Origin: Bradyrhizobium sp. BR 10289
GTDB taxonomy: Bacteria; Pseudomonadota; Alphaproteobacteria; Rhizobiales; Xanthobacteraceae
Reading direction: 5' to 3'
Length of the DNA stretch: 64,000 nucleotides
Assembly: GCF_019455385.1 (NCBI RefSeq)
Contig: NZ_JACOFR010000020.1
Location: 1 to 64,000 of the forward strand
The notes below the pieces were generated by a model. It saw only the letters and a program-made list of their open reading frames with translations. It did not search any database and was not told the origin of the DNA. Positions 54,215 through 61,547 of the stretch are shown here, piece by piece. How positions within the stretch are numbered: position 1 is the stretch's first letter; each line of letters begins with the position of its first letter. The translations under genes and the position numbers were made by a program.

Positions 54215-55528
54215 TTACTCGGCCGCCTCGGCCAGCAACGAATCCGACCGGCGCCAGGGAACCTCGCTGCCAAGCGCCTCGGCAACGGAGATACCGGCTT
54301 GCAGACCGTCCTCGTGAAAACCGTAGCCTGTCCAGGCGCCGCAGAACCAGGTGCGGCGGCGCCCTTGGATCGCTGGGAGCCGCCGCTGCGCCGCGAACGC
54401 AGCCAGGTCATATTGGGGATGGGCGAAGGTGAATTTTCCAAACGTCAGGTGTGCCGCCGGTTCGAAGGGCGGGTTGAGGCTGACGAACAAGGGTTTGCGC
54501 TCGTCGATGGCCTGCAGCCGGTTCATCCAATAGGTAACTGCAACGTCGTTCTGGGCCGGCGTTTGCCGCGGCCAGCGCAGGAAGTTCCAGGAAGCCCATG
54601 CCTGACGCCGCCGGGGCATCAGACTGGGGTCACGATGCAGGTAAATGGTGTTCGGGGCGTATCTGATTGCTCCGAGAATGGAACGCTCAGGCGCATCGGC
54701 ATCCGACAGCGTGGCCAGAGCCTGATCGCTATGACAAGCCATGACAACGGCATCGTAACTTTCCACGCCGCCGTGACTGTCGCGAACGGTCACGCCATGC
54801 CCTCCCCGGTCGATCGATGTGACCGCGCAGCCTAACCGCATGTTGCGTTTGAATGAAGCAGTCAGCTTGTCGACATAGCGCCGGCTGCCGCCCTCCACGG
54901 TACGCCAGCGCGGCCGATCGAGATTCAAGAGCCGGTGATTGTCGAAGAACGCGACGAAGTTTTCTGCCGGAAAGGACAGGATGTCGTCCGCTGAGGACGA
55001 CCAGATCGCCGCGCCCATCGGGCCGAGATAGTCGGAGAACAGGCGTGGCCCGAAGGATTGCCGGCGCAAATACTCGCCGAGCGTCAGGCTGTGCAGCCGG
55101 CCGGCGCGCAGATCGGCGACGCTCTGCCTGTTGAATCGCATGACCTCGGCCAGCATGCGAAAGTATGAAGGGGACATGAGGTTGCGTGGTTGTGCGAAGA
55201 GTCCAGAGACCGTTTGAAGCGCGGTCTCGCCGCCGCCGCGCCATTCAAATCGACCATGATCGCCCGACATGGCGAAGCTCATGCACGTCTCAACGGTCTT
55301 CACGCCCAGATGCGCGAACAGCGAGGTCAATTGCGGATAGTTGGTCTCGTTGAAAACGATGAAGCCGACATCGACGTCAATGGGCTCGCCGTCATAGTCG
55401 ATGTGGACGGTATGACTATGCCCGCCCGGCTGCAACTCACGCTCGTAAACGGTGACTGCGTAACGTTTCGACAGGAGCCACGCGGCCGCATTGCCGGCAA
55501 TTCCCGTTCCGATCACGGCCAAACGCAT
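54215..55528 (-). CDS. FAD-dependent amine-oxidase-like oxidoreductase
   Basis: The 437-residue flavoprotein has the FAD-binding motif LAVIGTGIAGNAAAWLLSK at its N terminus, ELQPGGHSHTVHID next, and a C-terminal GAWTGYGFHEDGLQAGI that binds the flavin again. It resembles the NAD(P)/FAD proteins partnered with DUF1365 and CFA synthases, and probably oxidises or desaturates acyl chains at the membrane. It is the first gene of the operon, with the RpoE-type promoter 46 bp upstream. Confidence 0.92.
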   Translation of the reverse strand: MRLAVIGTGIAGNAAAWLLSKRYAVTVYERELQPGGHSHTVHIDYDGEPIDVDVGFIVFNETNYPQLTSLFAHLGVKTVETCMSFAMSGDHGRFEWRGGGETALQTVSGLFAQPRNLMSPSYFRMLAEVMRFNRQSVADLRAGRLHSLTLGEYLRRQSFGPRLFSDYLGPMGAAIWSSSADDILSFPAENFVAFFDNHRLLNLDRPRWRTVEGGSRRYVDKLTASFKRNMRLGCAVTSIDRGGHGVTVRDSHGGVESYDAVVMACHSDQALATLSDADAPERSILGAIRYAPNTIYLHRDPSLMPRRRQAWASWNFLRWPRQTPAQNDVAVTYWMNRLQAIDERKPLFVSLNPPFEPAAHLTFGKFTFAHPQYDLAAFAAQRRLPAIQGRRRTWFCGAWTGYGFHEDGLQAGISVAEALGSEVPWRRSDSLLAEAAE

Positions 55529-55573
55529 CCTTATAGCCCCCGTCAGCTACGGCTCTTCAAGCAACTATCAGGA

Positions 55574-55599
55574 AACGTTTGGCGAAACGGCTCGGATCA
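55574..55599 (-). promoter_or_regulatory. RpoE-type promoter, FAD-DUF1365-CFA operon
   Basis: On the minus strand TGATCC is followed by 16 bases and CGTT, 46 bp before the ATG. The spacer contains the dyad CGTTT-CGCC-AAACG. It is one of four motifs of identical spacing in this locus. TGATCC is the -35 element I recall for R. sphaeroides RpoE. Confidence 0.7.
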
Positions 55600-55681
55600 C
55601 ATCTGCTCGCCGAATCGAGGCGCCATAGCGAAACCCGGTCCTCAGATGAGCGTATCGACAGAGGTCACTTTTGGTGAGGGT

Positions 55682-56476
55682 ATGATTCTCCTGCACGCTC
55701 AAGCCATAGTCTGCATTGGGCTGGCCCTCAGCGTTTTGATGGGCCTCGCCTGGGTCGTTCAGCAGCGCACGGGTAATTCCGGCTGGGTCGACGCAATCTG
55801 GTCCTACGCGACCGGGCTCGTGAGCGCGGCCGCTGCGTTGTGGCCACTTGACGACGGTTCCCCGGCCCGTCGGGGACTCGTCGCAGCGCTCGTGCTGCTC
55901 TGGTCGGTGAGGCTCGGGACGCACATTGCGCGCCGTTCCGCAGCCGGCATCGACGATCCCAGATATGCGAATTATGCGCGCCAATGGGGCCCTGACGCTC
56001 CCCGCCGGATGTTCCTGTTCCTGCAATCACAGGCGCTGGTTTCGGTCCCGCTGCCATTCGCGGTCTTCCTCGCGGCGCATGCGCCGGAGCCTGGACTGCG
56101 ATTGCTGGACTACGCCGGGATGGTCATCATCCTCATTGCCATTGCAGGCGAGGCCTTGGCGGACCGCCAGTTGCGGCGCTTCAAGCGTCGCCCGTCCAAC
56201 GCCGGCCTTGTCTGCGATGTCGGCCTTTGGCGCTGGTCGCGTCATCCGAACTATTTCTTCGAATGGCTGGGCTGGCTGGCGTATCCAGTCATCGCGTTAT
56301 CGTCAGGATATGCCTGGGGATGGGCCAGCCTGGCGGCGCCAGCCATCATGTACTGGATATTGGTCCACGTGACCGGCATACCGCCACTCGAGGAGCAGAT
56401 GCTGCAATCGCGCGGCGACCGATACCGTCAATATCAGGCGCGGACCAGCGCATTTTTCCCATGGCCGCCGCGATGA
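55682..56476 (+). CDS. DUF1295 integral membrane protein
   Basis: The 264-residue protein has about seven membrane helices and belongs to the DUF1295/steroid-reductase-like (ICMT-related) superfamily. The C-terminal signature is GLWRWSRHPNYFFEWLGWLA with PPLEEQMLQSRGDRYRQYQ. Members are thought to act on lipid-like substrates, possibly as NADPH-dependent reductases. The ATG at 55682 has GAGGG upstream; ATG 55646 without one is the alternative. It is divergent from the FAD oxidoreductase, and I found no TGATCC-type motif on this strand. Confidence 0.88.
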   Translation: MILLHAQAIVCIGLALSVLMGLAWVVQQRTGNSGWVDAIWSYATGLVSAAAALWPLDDGSPARRGLVAALVLLWSVRLGTHIARRSAAGIDDPRYANYARQWGPDAPRRMFLFLQSQALVSVPLPFAVFLAAHAPEPGLRLLDYAGMVIILIAIAGEALADRQLRRFKRRPSNAGLVCDVGLWRWSRHPNYFFEWLGWLAYPVIALSSGYAWGWASLAAPAIMYWILVHVTGIPPLEEQMLQSRGDRYRQYQARTSAFFPWPPR

Positions 56477-56531
56477 CCCGGTGTTTCGGCGGAACGATGC
56501 GGGCTCCTCACCCGGTGGAAAGCTGCCGCTG

Positions 56532-56557
56532 TGATCCGCCGCGGCGTGTGGGACGTT
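56532..56557 (+). promoter_or_regulatory. RpoE-type promoter for the DUF2177 gene
   Basis: TGATCC, 16 bases, CGTT, lying 56 bp before the DUF2177 ATG and after the DUF1295 stop. It is the only plus-strand copy of the motif found here. Confidence 0.68.
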
Positions 56558-56613
56558 AACCCGACAGCCAAACCGGTCAGCAGGCCGAATGCACAGCAAC
56601 GAGAAACACCGAC

Positions 56614-57015
56614 ATGAACCTTTTCCTGACCTATCTTGCGGTGGCCGTGACGTTCGTTGCCGTCGACATGGCCTGGCTCACGACCATGGTTGAAAGGCTT
56701 TACCGGCCGGTGCTGGGCGACATGTTGCGGGCGCAGCCGAACCTCGGCGCCGCCTCAGCGTTCTATTTATTGTATCCTATCGGCCTGATCTGGTTTGCCG
56801 TCCTGCCCGCACAGCAAGATGGTGGAGCGCTGCGCGCTTTCACGTCCGGCTTGCTGCTCGGCTGCTTCACCTATGCGACCTACGATCTGACCAATCAGGC
56901 GACGCTGCGAAATTGGTCGACCGGATTGACGCTTGCGGATGTTTGCTGGGGATCGTTTCTCGCCGGCGCCAGTGCCTGGATCGGCTTTCTTGTCGCGCAA
57001 AAGTTAGCGCATTAA
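56614..57015 (+). CDS. DUF2177 membrane protein
   Basis: The 133-residue protein has four predicted helices and the family pattern FVAVDMAWLTTMVERLYRPV near its start, followed by LGCFTYATYDLTNQATLRNW. The function is unknown. Members recur beside DUF1295, DUF1365 and CFA genes, which with the promoter upstream places it in the same membrane-stress set. It is convergent with the small gene at 57064. Confidence 0.9.
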   Translation: MNLFLTYLAVAVTFVAVDMAWLTTMVERLYRPVLGDMLRAQPNLGAASAFYLLYPIGLIWFAVLPAQQDGGALRAFTSGLLLGCFTYATYDLTNQATLRNWSTGLTLADVCWGSFLAGASAWIGFLVAQKLAH

Positions 57016-57063
57016 GTCTTCGGCTTTGCCTGCGGAATTGATTTCCATCTACGCATTGTCAGG

Positions 57064-57366
57064 TCAAATATCCTTAGGGCTTCCGAGTTGCTCGAATGCG
57101 TCTCTGGTTTCCGCAATCTTGCTGGACAAGGATCTGAAGGCCTCGTGAGCCTGCAGCCGTGCATCCTCGTCGAGCATGAGGCTTGCGAGATCCACCAGCT
57201 GATCGCCCATCCGCTCCATCATGGCCAGCAACTGGTCGACACCCGCTGCAGGCTGGTCGGCCGCGGCACGCTCGACGTCCCTCACAATCGCTTCAAGCCT
57301 CGAGGTCGAAGAGACGAGCCGGTTTTCCCGGCCGCCTTCGGGAAATTCGATGATCTCTGCGTCCAT
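57064..57366 (-). CDS. Small helical protein downstream of the second ECF sigma gene
   Basis: The 100-residue acidic protein (MDAEIIEFPEGGRENRLVSS, then helical segments DQLLAMMERMGDQLVDLASL and AHEAFRSLSSKIAETRDAFE) has no membrane segment and no cysteines. It begins 19 bp after the ECF sigma stop, so they are likely co-transcribed. The position would suit a regulator of that sigma factor, but no anti-sigma signature is visible. Confidence 0.7.
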   Translation of the reverse strand: MDAEIIEFPEGGRENRLVSSTSRLEAIVRDVERAAADQPAAGVDQLLAMMERMGDQLVDLASLMLDEDARLQAHEAFRSLSSKIAETRDAFEQLGSPKDI

Positions 57367-57385
57367 GCCCGCGTCCCCGCCGGCT

Positions 57386-57967
57386 TCAGGCTGCGGCCGT
57401 CGTGGCAAGGCAATCCTTGCGTACCGCCAGAATGGTTCGATGCAGCCAAGTCTTGATCGTGCCGACCGGCACACCGAAACGCCGGGACAGGCTCGCGCGG
57501 CTCTCGCCTTCGAGATAGGCCAGCGCGACAAGCCTGCGGCGATCTTCCGGCAAGCGGGCTAACGCTCCACGGGCAAGGGGTTCGGCGCTGGCATAGTCGA
57601 ACTCCTCGGCCTGCGACGGCGCCGTCGCTGCCGGGACCGCGAGTGCCTCGTCCAATTCGACGCTCGGCTGTCGTCTTGCCCGCAGATGATCGATTGCGGT
57701 GTTCCGAACGATCGCGGACATCCAGGTCATCGCCGATGCCCGACCGCAATCGAACCGGGCAGCGTTGCGCCAGATCTTCAGGAAGCTTTCCTGGAGGATA
57801 TCATCGACGTCGTCCGGCGCGGCACCCACCGCCAGCGCAATCCTGCGCAGCCTGCCGCGCGTCATCGTATGGAGCTGTGCGAAGGCACGGGTCTCGCCCG
57901 CGGAGACACGCGCGAGCAGTCCGCGCAACGTCTCGCTCTGCACCTGAATTGGCAGGCCGGAGGCCAT
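57386..57967 (-). CDS. Second ECF sigma factor
   Basis: The 193-residue sigma-70-family protein has region 2 (DDVDDILQESFLKIWRNAARF, with MTWMSAIVRNTAIDHLRARR) and region 4 (RRLVALAYLEGESRASLSRRF, with VPVGTIKTWLHRTI). It resembles the SigK-like ECF group, whose usual partner is a RskA/RseA-type membrane anti-sigma. None is encoded here. It has its own TGATCC-N16-CGTT promoter 29 bp upstream, so it appears to be a target of RpoE or self-activated. Confidence 0.92.
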   Translation of the reverse strand: MASGLPIQVQSETLRGLLARVSAGETRAFAQLHTMTRGRLRRIALAVGAAPDDVDDILQESFLKIWRNAARFDCGRASAMTWMSAIVRNTAIDHLRARRQPSVELDEALAVPAATAPSQAEEFDYASAEPLARGALARLPEDRRRLVALAYLEGESRASLSRRFGVPVGTIKTWLHRTILAVRKDCLATTAAA

Positions 57968-57995
57968 GTCCTGTCTCCCTTGCGTTTCCTTACGA

Positions 57996-58021
57996 AACGC
58001 TTGGGGCGCAGCCTCGGATCA
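57996..58021 (-). promoter_or_regulatory. RpoE-type promoter for the second ECF sigma gene
   Basis: On the minus strand TGATCC, 16 bases, CGTT, 29 bp before the sigma ATG and inside the 79 bp gap after chrR. A dyad CGTTTC-N5-GAAACG (57983-57999) overlaps the -10 element. Confidence 0.7.
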
Positions 58022-58046
58022 CTTGGCAGGCGAAGGGTGAAGCAGG

Positions 58047-58688
58047 TCAGAGCCGCACGAACGGCGAGATCAGCCGGCCGAGCAAACCGTTCATGCGCAA
58101 GTCGCCGGTCATCGCGACCAGGCAGAGGCATGGGCCTTCGTCGCCGACGATGGGACGGTGATCAATCTCATCGTCGCCATAGTCGAAATCCCCGGGGCCA
58201 AAGCGCCCGCCCTCATGGCTGAAGCTGCCTTCCAGGACGAGGGTCAGCTCGGTGCCGGTGTGGGTGTGCTCGAGCATGCGCGATCCCGGCGCTGAGCGAA
58301 GCAGAAAGGCGCGCGCTTTGCCTGGGCCGGACAGCTCGATCGGTCGCAGGCTGAGACCCGGCGCGACCCGCCGGCGCCTGCCGATGCGATATTTTCGCAG
58401 GGCCGGCGGAACATCATCGTCCGTGCTCGACGCCAGTGGAGGCGTAGCTACCCGCTTCGGAGCCTCGTCAATGCGCGACATCACGCGGTCGAACGCGTCC
58501 GGTGCGATCGGCACCGGCTCGACATTCTCCAGCGCGGCGCCCGCAAGCTGCTCGATGGCCTGCACGAAGCGCGCGCAGCGCCTGCAATTGGCCACGTGAA
58601 CCTCGACGACCAGCTTATGGGCCTCTTCCAGCCTGCCGGCCGCGAAATCGGCCAGAAGATCTTCCGGCGGATGATGGGTGATCGTCAT
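58047..58688 (-). CDS. chrR: Anti-sigma factor ChrR
   Basis: The 213-residue zinc protein sequesters RpoE until singlet oxygen or peroxide is sensed. The N-terminal anti-sigma domain has His5/His6, His31, Cys35 and Cys38 (HVANCRRC). The C-terminal cupin domain has His141, His143, Glu147 (HTHTGTELTLVLEG) and His177 (DEIDHRP). These match the ligand positions I recall for R. sphaeroides ChrR (6, 31, 35, 38; 141, 143, 147, 177). It overlaps rpoE by 4 bp (ATGA), giving coupled translation of sigma and anti-sigma. Confidence 0.95.
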   Translation of the reverse strand: MTITHHPPEDLLADFAAGRLEEAHKLVVEVHVANCRRCARFVQAIEQLAGAALENVEPVPIAPDAFDRVMSRIDEAPKRVATPPLASSTDDDVPPALRKYRIGRRRRVAPGLSLRPIELSGPGKARAFLLRSAPGSRMLEHTHTGTELTLVLEGSFSHEGGRFGPGDFDYGDDEIDHRPIVGDEGPCLCLVAMTGDLRMNGLLGRLISPFVRL

Positions 58689-59287
58689 GCTTCTTCGTCC
58701 AAAATGTCGCGCAGCCGGTTCATCGCCAGCCTGATCCGTGACTTGACTGTTCCAAGCGGAATTCCCAATGCGCTCGCGATTTCCGGGTGTGGCCTTTCTT
58801 CGATGAATGACAGCACCACCACCCTGGATTGCTCTGGCGAGAGTTGCTGGATCGCAGAGGTGATCCTTGCCGCATCCTGCCCGCGTGAAATCAGGATATC
58901 GGCCGTCTCGGTTTGATCCGGTGCATCAGGCGGGTCAGCTGCCGTATCCAGGCGCTCCGCACGCGCTTTGCGTCGGAACAAATCGATCCGCAGATTGCGC
59001 GCGATCGTAAAGATCCAGGCAGGCGCGCCGGCGGTCGCAGGATCAAATTGGTGGGCCTTCCGCCAGACGGCGATCATGGTGTTTTGAGCGATCTCTTCCG
59101 CCTCATCGAAGCTGCACCCGGCCTTGAGCATCAGCCCCTTGACGCGAGGCGCGAAGTGCTCGAATAGACGCTCGAAAGCCTCCCGGTCGCCCTCGGATGC
59201 GACGCTTCCGATCAAATCAGCCCAGTCCACCTTCGCCTTTAGCCTTTTGCTCGCAATCGTCAACGGCCGTGCCCCCCCGCGGGGCAT
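58685..59287 (-). CDS. rpoE: ECF sigma factor RpoE (ECF11 type)
   Basis: The 200-residue sigma factor directs the singlet-oxygen response. Region 2 is DEAEEIAQNTMIAVWRKAHQ with WIFTIARNLRIDLFRRK. Region 4 is SRVVVLSFIEERPHPEIASA with LGIPLGTVKSRIRLAMNRLR. The frame is open to ATG 59341, but 59287 has AGGG upstream and gives a length nearer the family. The RpoE-type promoter lies 85 bp before it. Coupling to chrR is direct. Confidence 0.93.
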   Translation of the reverse strand: MPRGGARPLTIASKRLKAKVDWADLIGSVASEGDREAFERLFEHFAPRVKGLMLKAGCSFDEAEEIAQNTMIAVWRKAHQFDPATAGAPAWIFTIARNLRIDLFRRKARAERLDTAADPPDAPDQTETADILISRGQDAARITSAIQQLSPEQSRVVVLSFIEERPHPEIASALGIPLGTVKSRIRLAMNRLRDILDEEA

Positions 59288-59372
59288 ATCGGCCCTGGCG
59301 GCGGTGATTGGCACAGTTAAAGCTCGGATAGCAGCGACCATACATGCTCGACAAGCGGCTTATCGGGGTATG

Positions 59373-59398
59373 AACGTTCGTCAGACGGCCATGGATCA
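59373..59398 (-). promoter_or_regulatory. RpoE-type autoregulatory promoter of rpoE-chrR
   Basis: On the minus strand TGATCC, 16 bases, CGTT. It lies 32 bp before the far ATG and 85 bp before the preferred start. RpoE is known to activate its own operon. Confidence 0.72.
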
Positions 59399-59719
59399 CT
59401 CGCCGAAGCGGCTACATATAAATTGCCGTCCCTCCGAAGGTGCCAACTTTGCGCCGCTGCCATCGCAATTTTGAACGGTGATGAGGGGGCGGCTGTTTCT
59501 AACGACGGTCGTATTCTTCATTGCGACGGGATTGGGCTATCTTTGTCTCTTGGAGACCGCCATTGCAGGCCAATATCGCCTGATTGACCCTGCCCGCCGC
59601 AGAGCATCAGTGCATCCTTCAATTCGCCTCGCTGCAGTGCAAAAGCCTTTCCCTTTCGCTTCCCGCACAATAGGTTCGGACCAACCGGATCAAACCCACC
59701 GCAAGCGACTTTTAGTGAT
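59399..59719. other. Gap between the rpoE promoter and cysK
   Basis: About 320 bp upstream of cysK hold one 81-codon open frame (59478-59723) with a hydrophobic start but no convincing ribosome binding site. I do not call it a gene. I see no clear cysteine-responsive riboswitch or operator. Confidence 0.4.
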
Positions 59720-60754
59720 ATGACCATTCGAAACGACGTTGTCGAAGCCATCGGCAACACCCCGCTGATCAAGCTCAAGCGCGCCTCGGAATTGACCGGC
59801 TGCACCATCCTGGGCAAGGCTGAGTTCATGAATCCCGGCCAGTCGGTGAAGGACCGCGCCGGCAAGTGGATGATTTTGGAGGCCGAGAAGCGCGGCGAGC
59901 TCAAGCCGGGAGGTCTGGTGGTGGAAGCAACCGCCGGCAACACCGGCATCGGGCTTGCCGTCGTCGCCGGCGCGCGCGGCTACCGCACGCTGATCGTCAT
60001 CCCCGAGACGCAGAGCCAGGAGAAGAAGGATTTTCTCAAACTGTGCGGCGCCGAGCTGCTGGAATCGCCGGCACTGCCCTACTCCAATCCGAACAATTAC
60101 CAGCATGTCGGCCGCCGTCTCGCCGACGAGCTGCGCAAGACCGAGCCGAACGGCGTGCTGTTCGCCGACCAGTGGAACAATCTGGACAATGCCAAGGCGC
60201 ATTACGACTCGACCGGCCCCGAGATCTGGCAGCAGACCGGCGGCAAGATCGACGGCTTCGTTTGCTCGGTCGGCAGCGGCGGCACGCTCGCCGGCACCAG
60301 CCGCTATCTGAAAGAGAAGAACAAGGACATCCGGATCGCCTGCGCCGATCCGCATGGCGCCGGCATGTACGAATACTTCCGGACAGGCGACCCCAAGGCG
60401 ACGCCGGGCGGCTCGATCACGGAGGGCATCGGGCTCGGCCGCGCCACCGCCATCGTCGAGAGCGCGAAGGTCGATGACGCCTATCTCATTCCCGACGCCG
60501 AGGCCGTGACGGTGATCTATGAGCTGCTCCAGCACGAAGGCCTGTGCCTCGGCGGCTCCAGCGGCATCAACATCGTGGGCGCGATGCGGCTCGCCAGGCA
60601 GCTCGGGCCCGGCAAGACCATCGTCACCGTGCTCTGCGATTCCGGCAGCCGCTACCAGTCAAAGCTGTTCAACGCCGACTTCATGCGCGCCAAGAACCTG
60701 CCGGTACCGGAATGGCTGGAGAAGCGCAGCAACATCAAGCTGCCGTTCGTCTGA
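59720..60754 (+). CDS. cysK: Cysteine synthase A
   Basis: The 344-residue pyridoxal-phosphate enzyme makes cysteine from O-acetylserine and sulfide. The PLP lysine is in NPGQSVKDRAGKWMI. The substrate loop is EATAGNTGIGL, the PLP phosphate-binding loop is SVGSGGTLAGTSRYL, and SSGINIVGAMRLA follows later. It is about 20 residues longer than E. coli CysK, a feature of the subgroup. It is divergent from rpoE-chrR and convergent with aapP. Confidence 0.95.
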   Translation: MTIRNDVVEAIGNTPLIKLKRASELTGCTILGKAEFMNPGQSVKDRAGKWMILEAEKRGELKPGGLVVEATAGNTGIGLAVVAGARGYRTLIVIPETQSQEKKDFLKLCGAELLESPALPYSNPNNYQHVGRRLADELRKTEPNGVLFADQWNNLDNAKAHYDSTGPEIWQQTGGKIDGFVCSVGSGGTLAGTSRYLKEKNKDIRIACADPHGAGMYEYFRTGDPKATPGGSITEGIGLGRATAIVESAKVDDAYLIPDAEAVTVIYELLQHEGLCLGGSSGINIVGAMRLARQLGPGKTIVTVLCDSGSRYQSKLFNADFMRAKNLPVPEWLEKRSNIKLPFV

Positions 60755-60798
60755 GGCGGATTGGTCGCGGCCAGTTGAGTTAGGTGTAGCGCTTGCGG

Positions 60799-61536
60799 TC
60801 AGCGCAAGATCTGGCTCAAGAACAGCTTCGTCCGCGCATGCTGGGGCGCCGCAAAGAACTCATTCGGCGTGTTGGCCTCGATGATCTGGCCCGCGTCCAT
60901 GAACACGACGCGGTTGGCGACCTCGCGGGCAAAGCCCATCTCGTGGGTGACGACCAGCATGGTCATGCCTTCTTCGGCGAGGTCGACCATGGTGTCGAGC
61001 ACTTCCTTGACCATCTCGGGGTCGAGCGCCGAGGTCGGCTCGTCGAACAGCATCACCTTCGGGTTCATGGTCAGCGCGCGGGCGATCGCGACGCGCTGCT
61101 GTTGGCCGCCGGACATCTGGCCTGGAAACTTGTTGGCCTGATGCGGGATTTTGACCCGCTCCAGAAATTTCATCGCGGTCGCTTCCGCATCCCTCTTGGG
61201 GATGTTGCGCACCCAGATCGGCGCCAGCGTGCAATTGTCCAGCACCGTGAGATGCGGGAACAGGTTGAAGCTCTGGAACACCATGCCGACCTCGCGGCGC
61301 ACCGCGTCGATATGCTTGAGGTTCGGCCCGAGCTCGATCCCGTCGACGACGATCTCGCCCTCCTGGAATTCCTCAAGCGCGTTGATGCAGCGGATCAGCG
61401 TCGACTTGCCGGAGCCCGAAGGGCCGCAGATCACGATGCGCTCGCCCTTGTGGACATCGAGGTCGATGTCGCGCAGCACGTGAAACTCGCCGTACCATTT
61501 GTTGAGGCCGGTAATCTTGACGATGGGGTCGGTCAT
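60799..61536 (-). CDS. aapP: General L-amino-acid ABC transporter ATPase AapP
   Basis: The 245-residue ATPase energises broad-range amino-acid uptake. Walker A is GPSGSGKST, signature MSGGQQQR, Walker B VMLFDEPTS and the switch His is in VTHEMG. The C terminus FFAAPQHARTKLFLSQILR is typical of the GlnQ/AapP group. The gene is 11 bp after aapM. The ATG at 61536 (MTDPIVKITGLNKWYG) is standard. Confidence 0.94.
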   Translation of the reverse strand: MTDPIVKITGLNKWYGEFHVLRDIDLDVHKGERIVICGPSGSGKSTLIRCINALEEFQEGEIVVDGIELGPNLKHIDAVRREVGMVFQSFNLFPHLTVLDNCTLAPIWVRNIPKRDAEATAMKFLERVKIPHQANKFPGQMSGGQQQRVAIARALTMNPKVMLFDEPTSALDPEMVKEVLDTMVDLAEEGMTMLVVTHEMGFAREVANRVVFMDAGQIIEANTPNEFFAAPQHARTKLFLSQILR

Positions 61537-61547
61537 GGTGAGCTCGA

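Noticed and set aside
59478..59723. 81-codon frame with a hydrophobic N terminus upstream of cysK
   Set aside because: There is no convincing ribosome binding site, it runs into the cysK start, and the second half is not protein-like.
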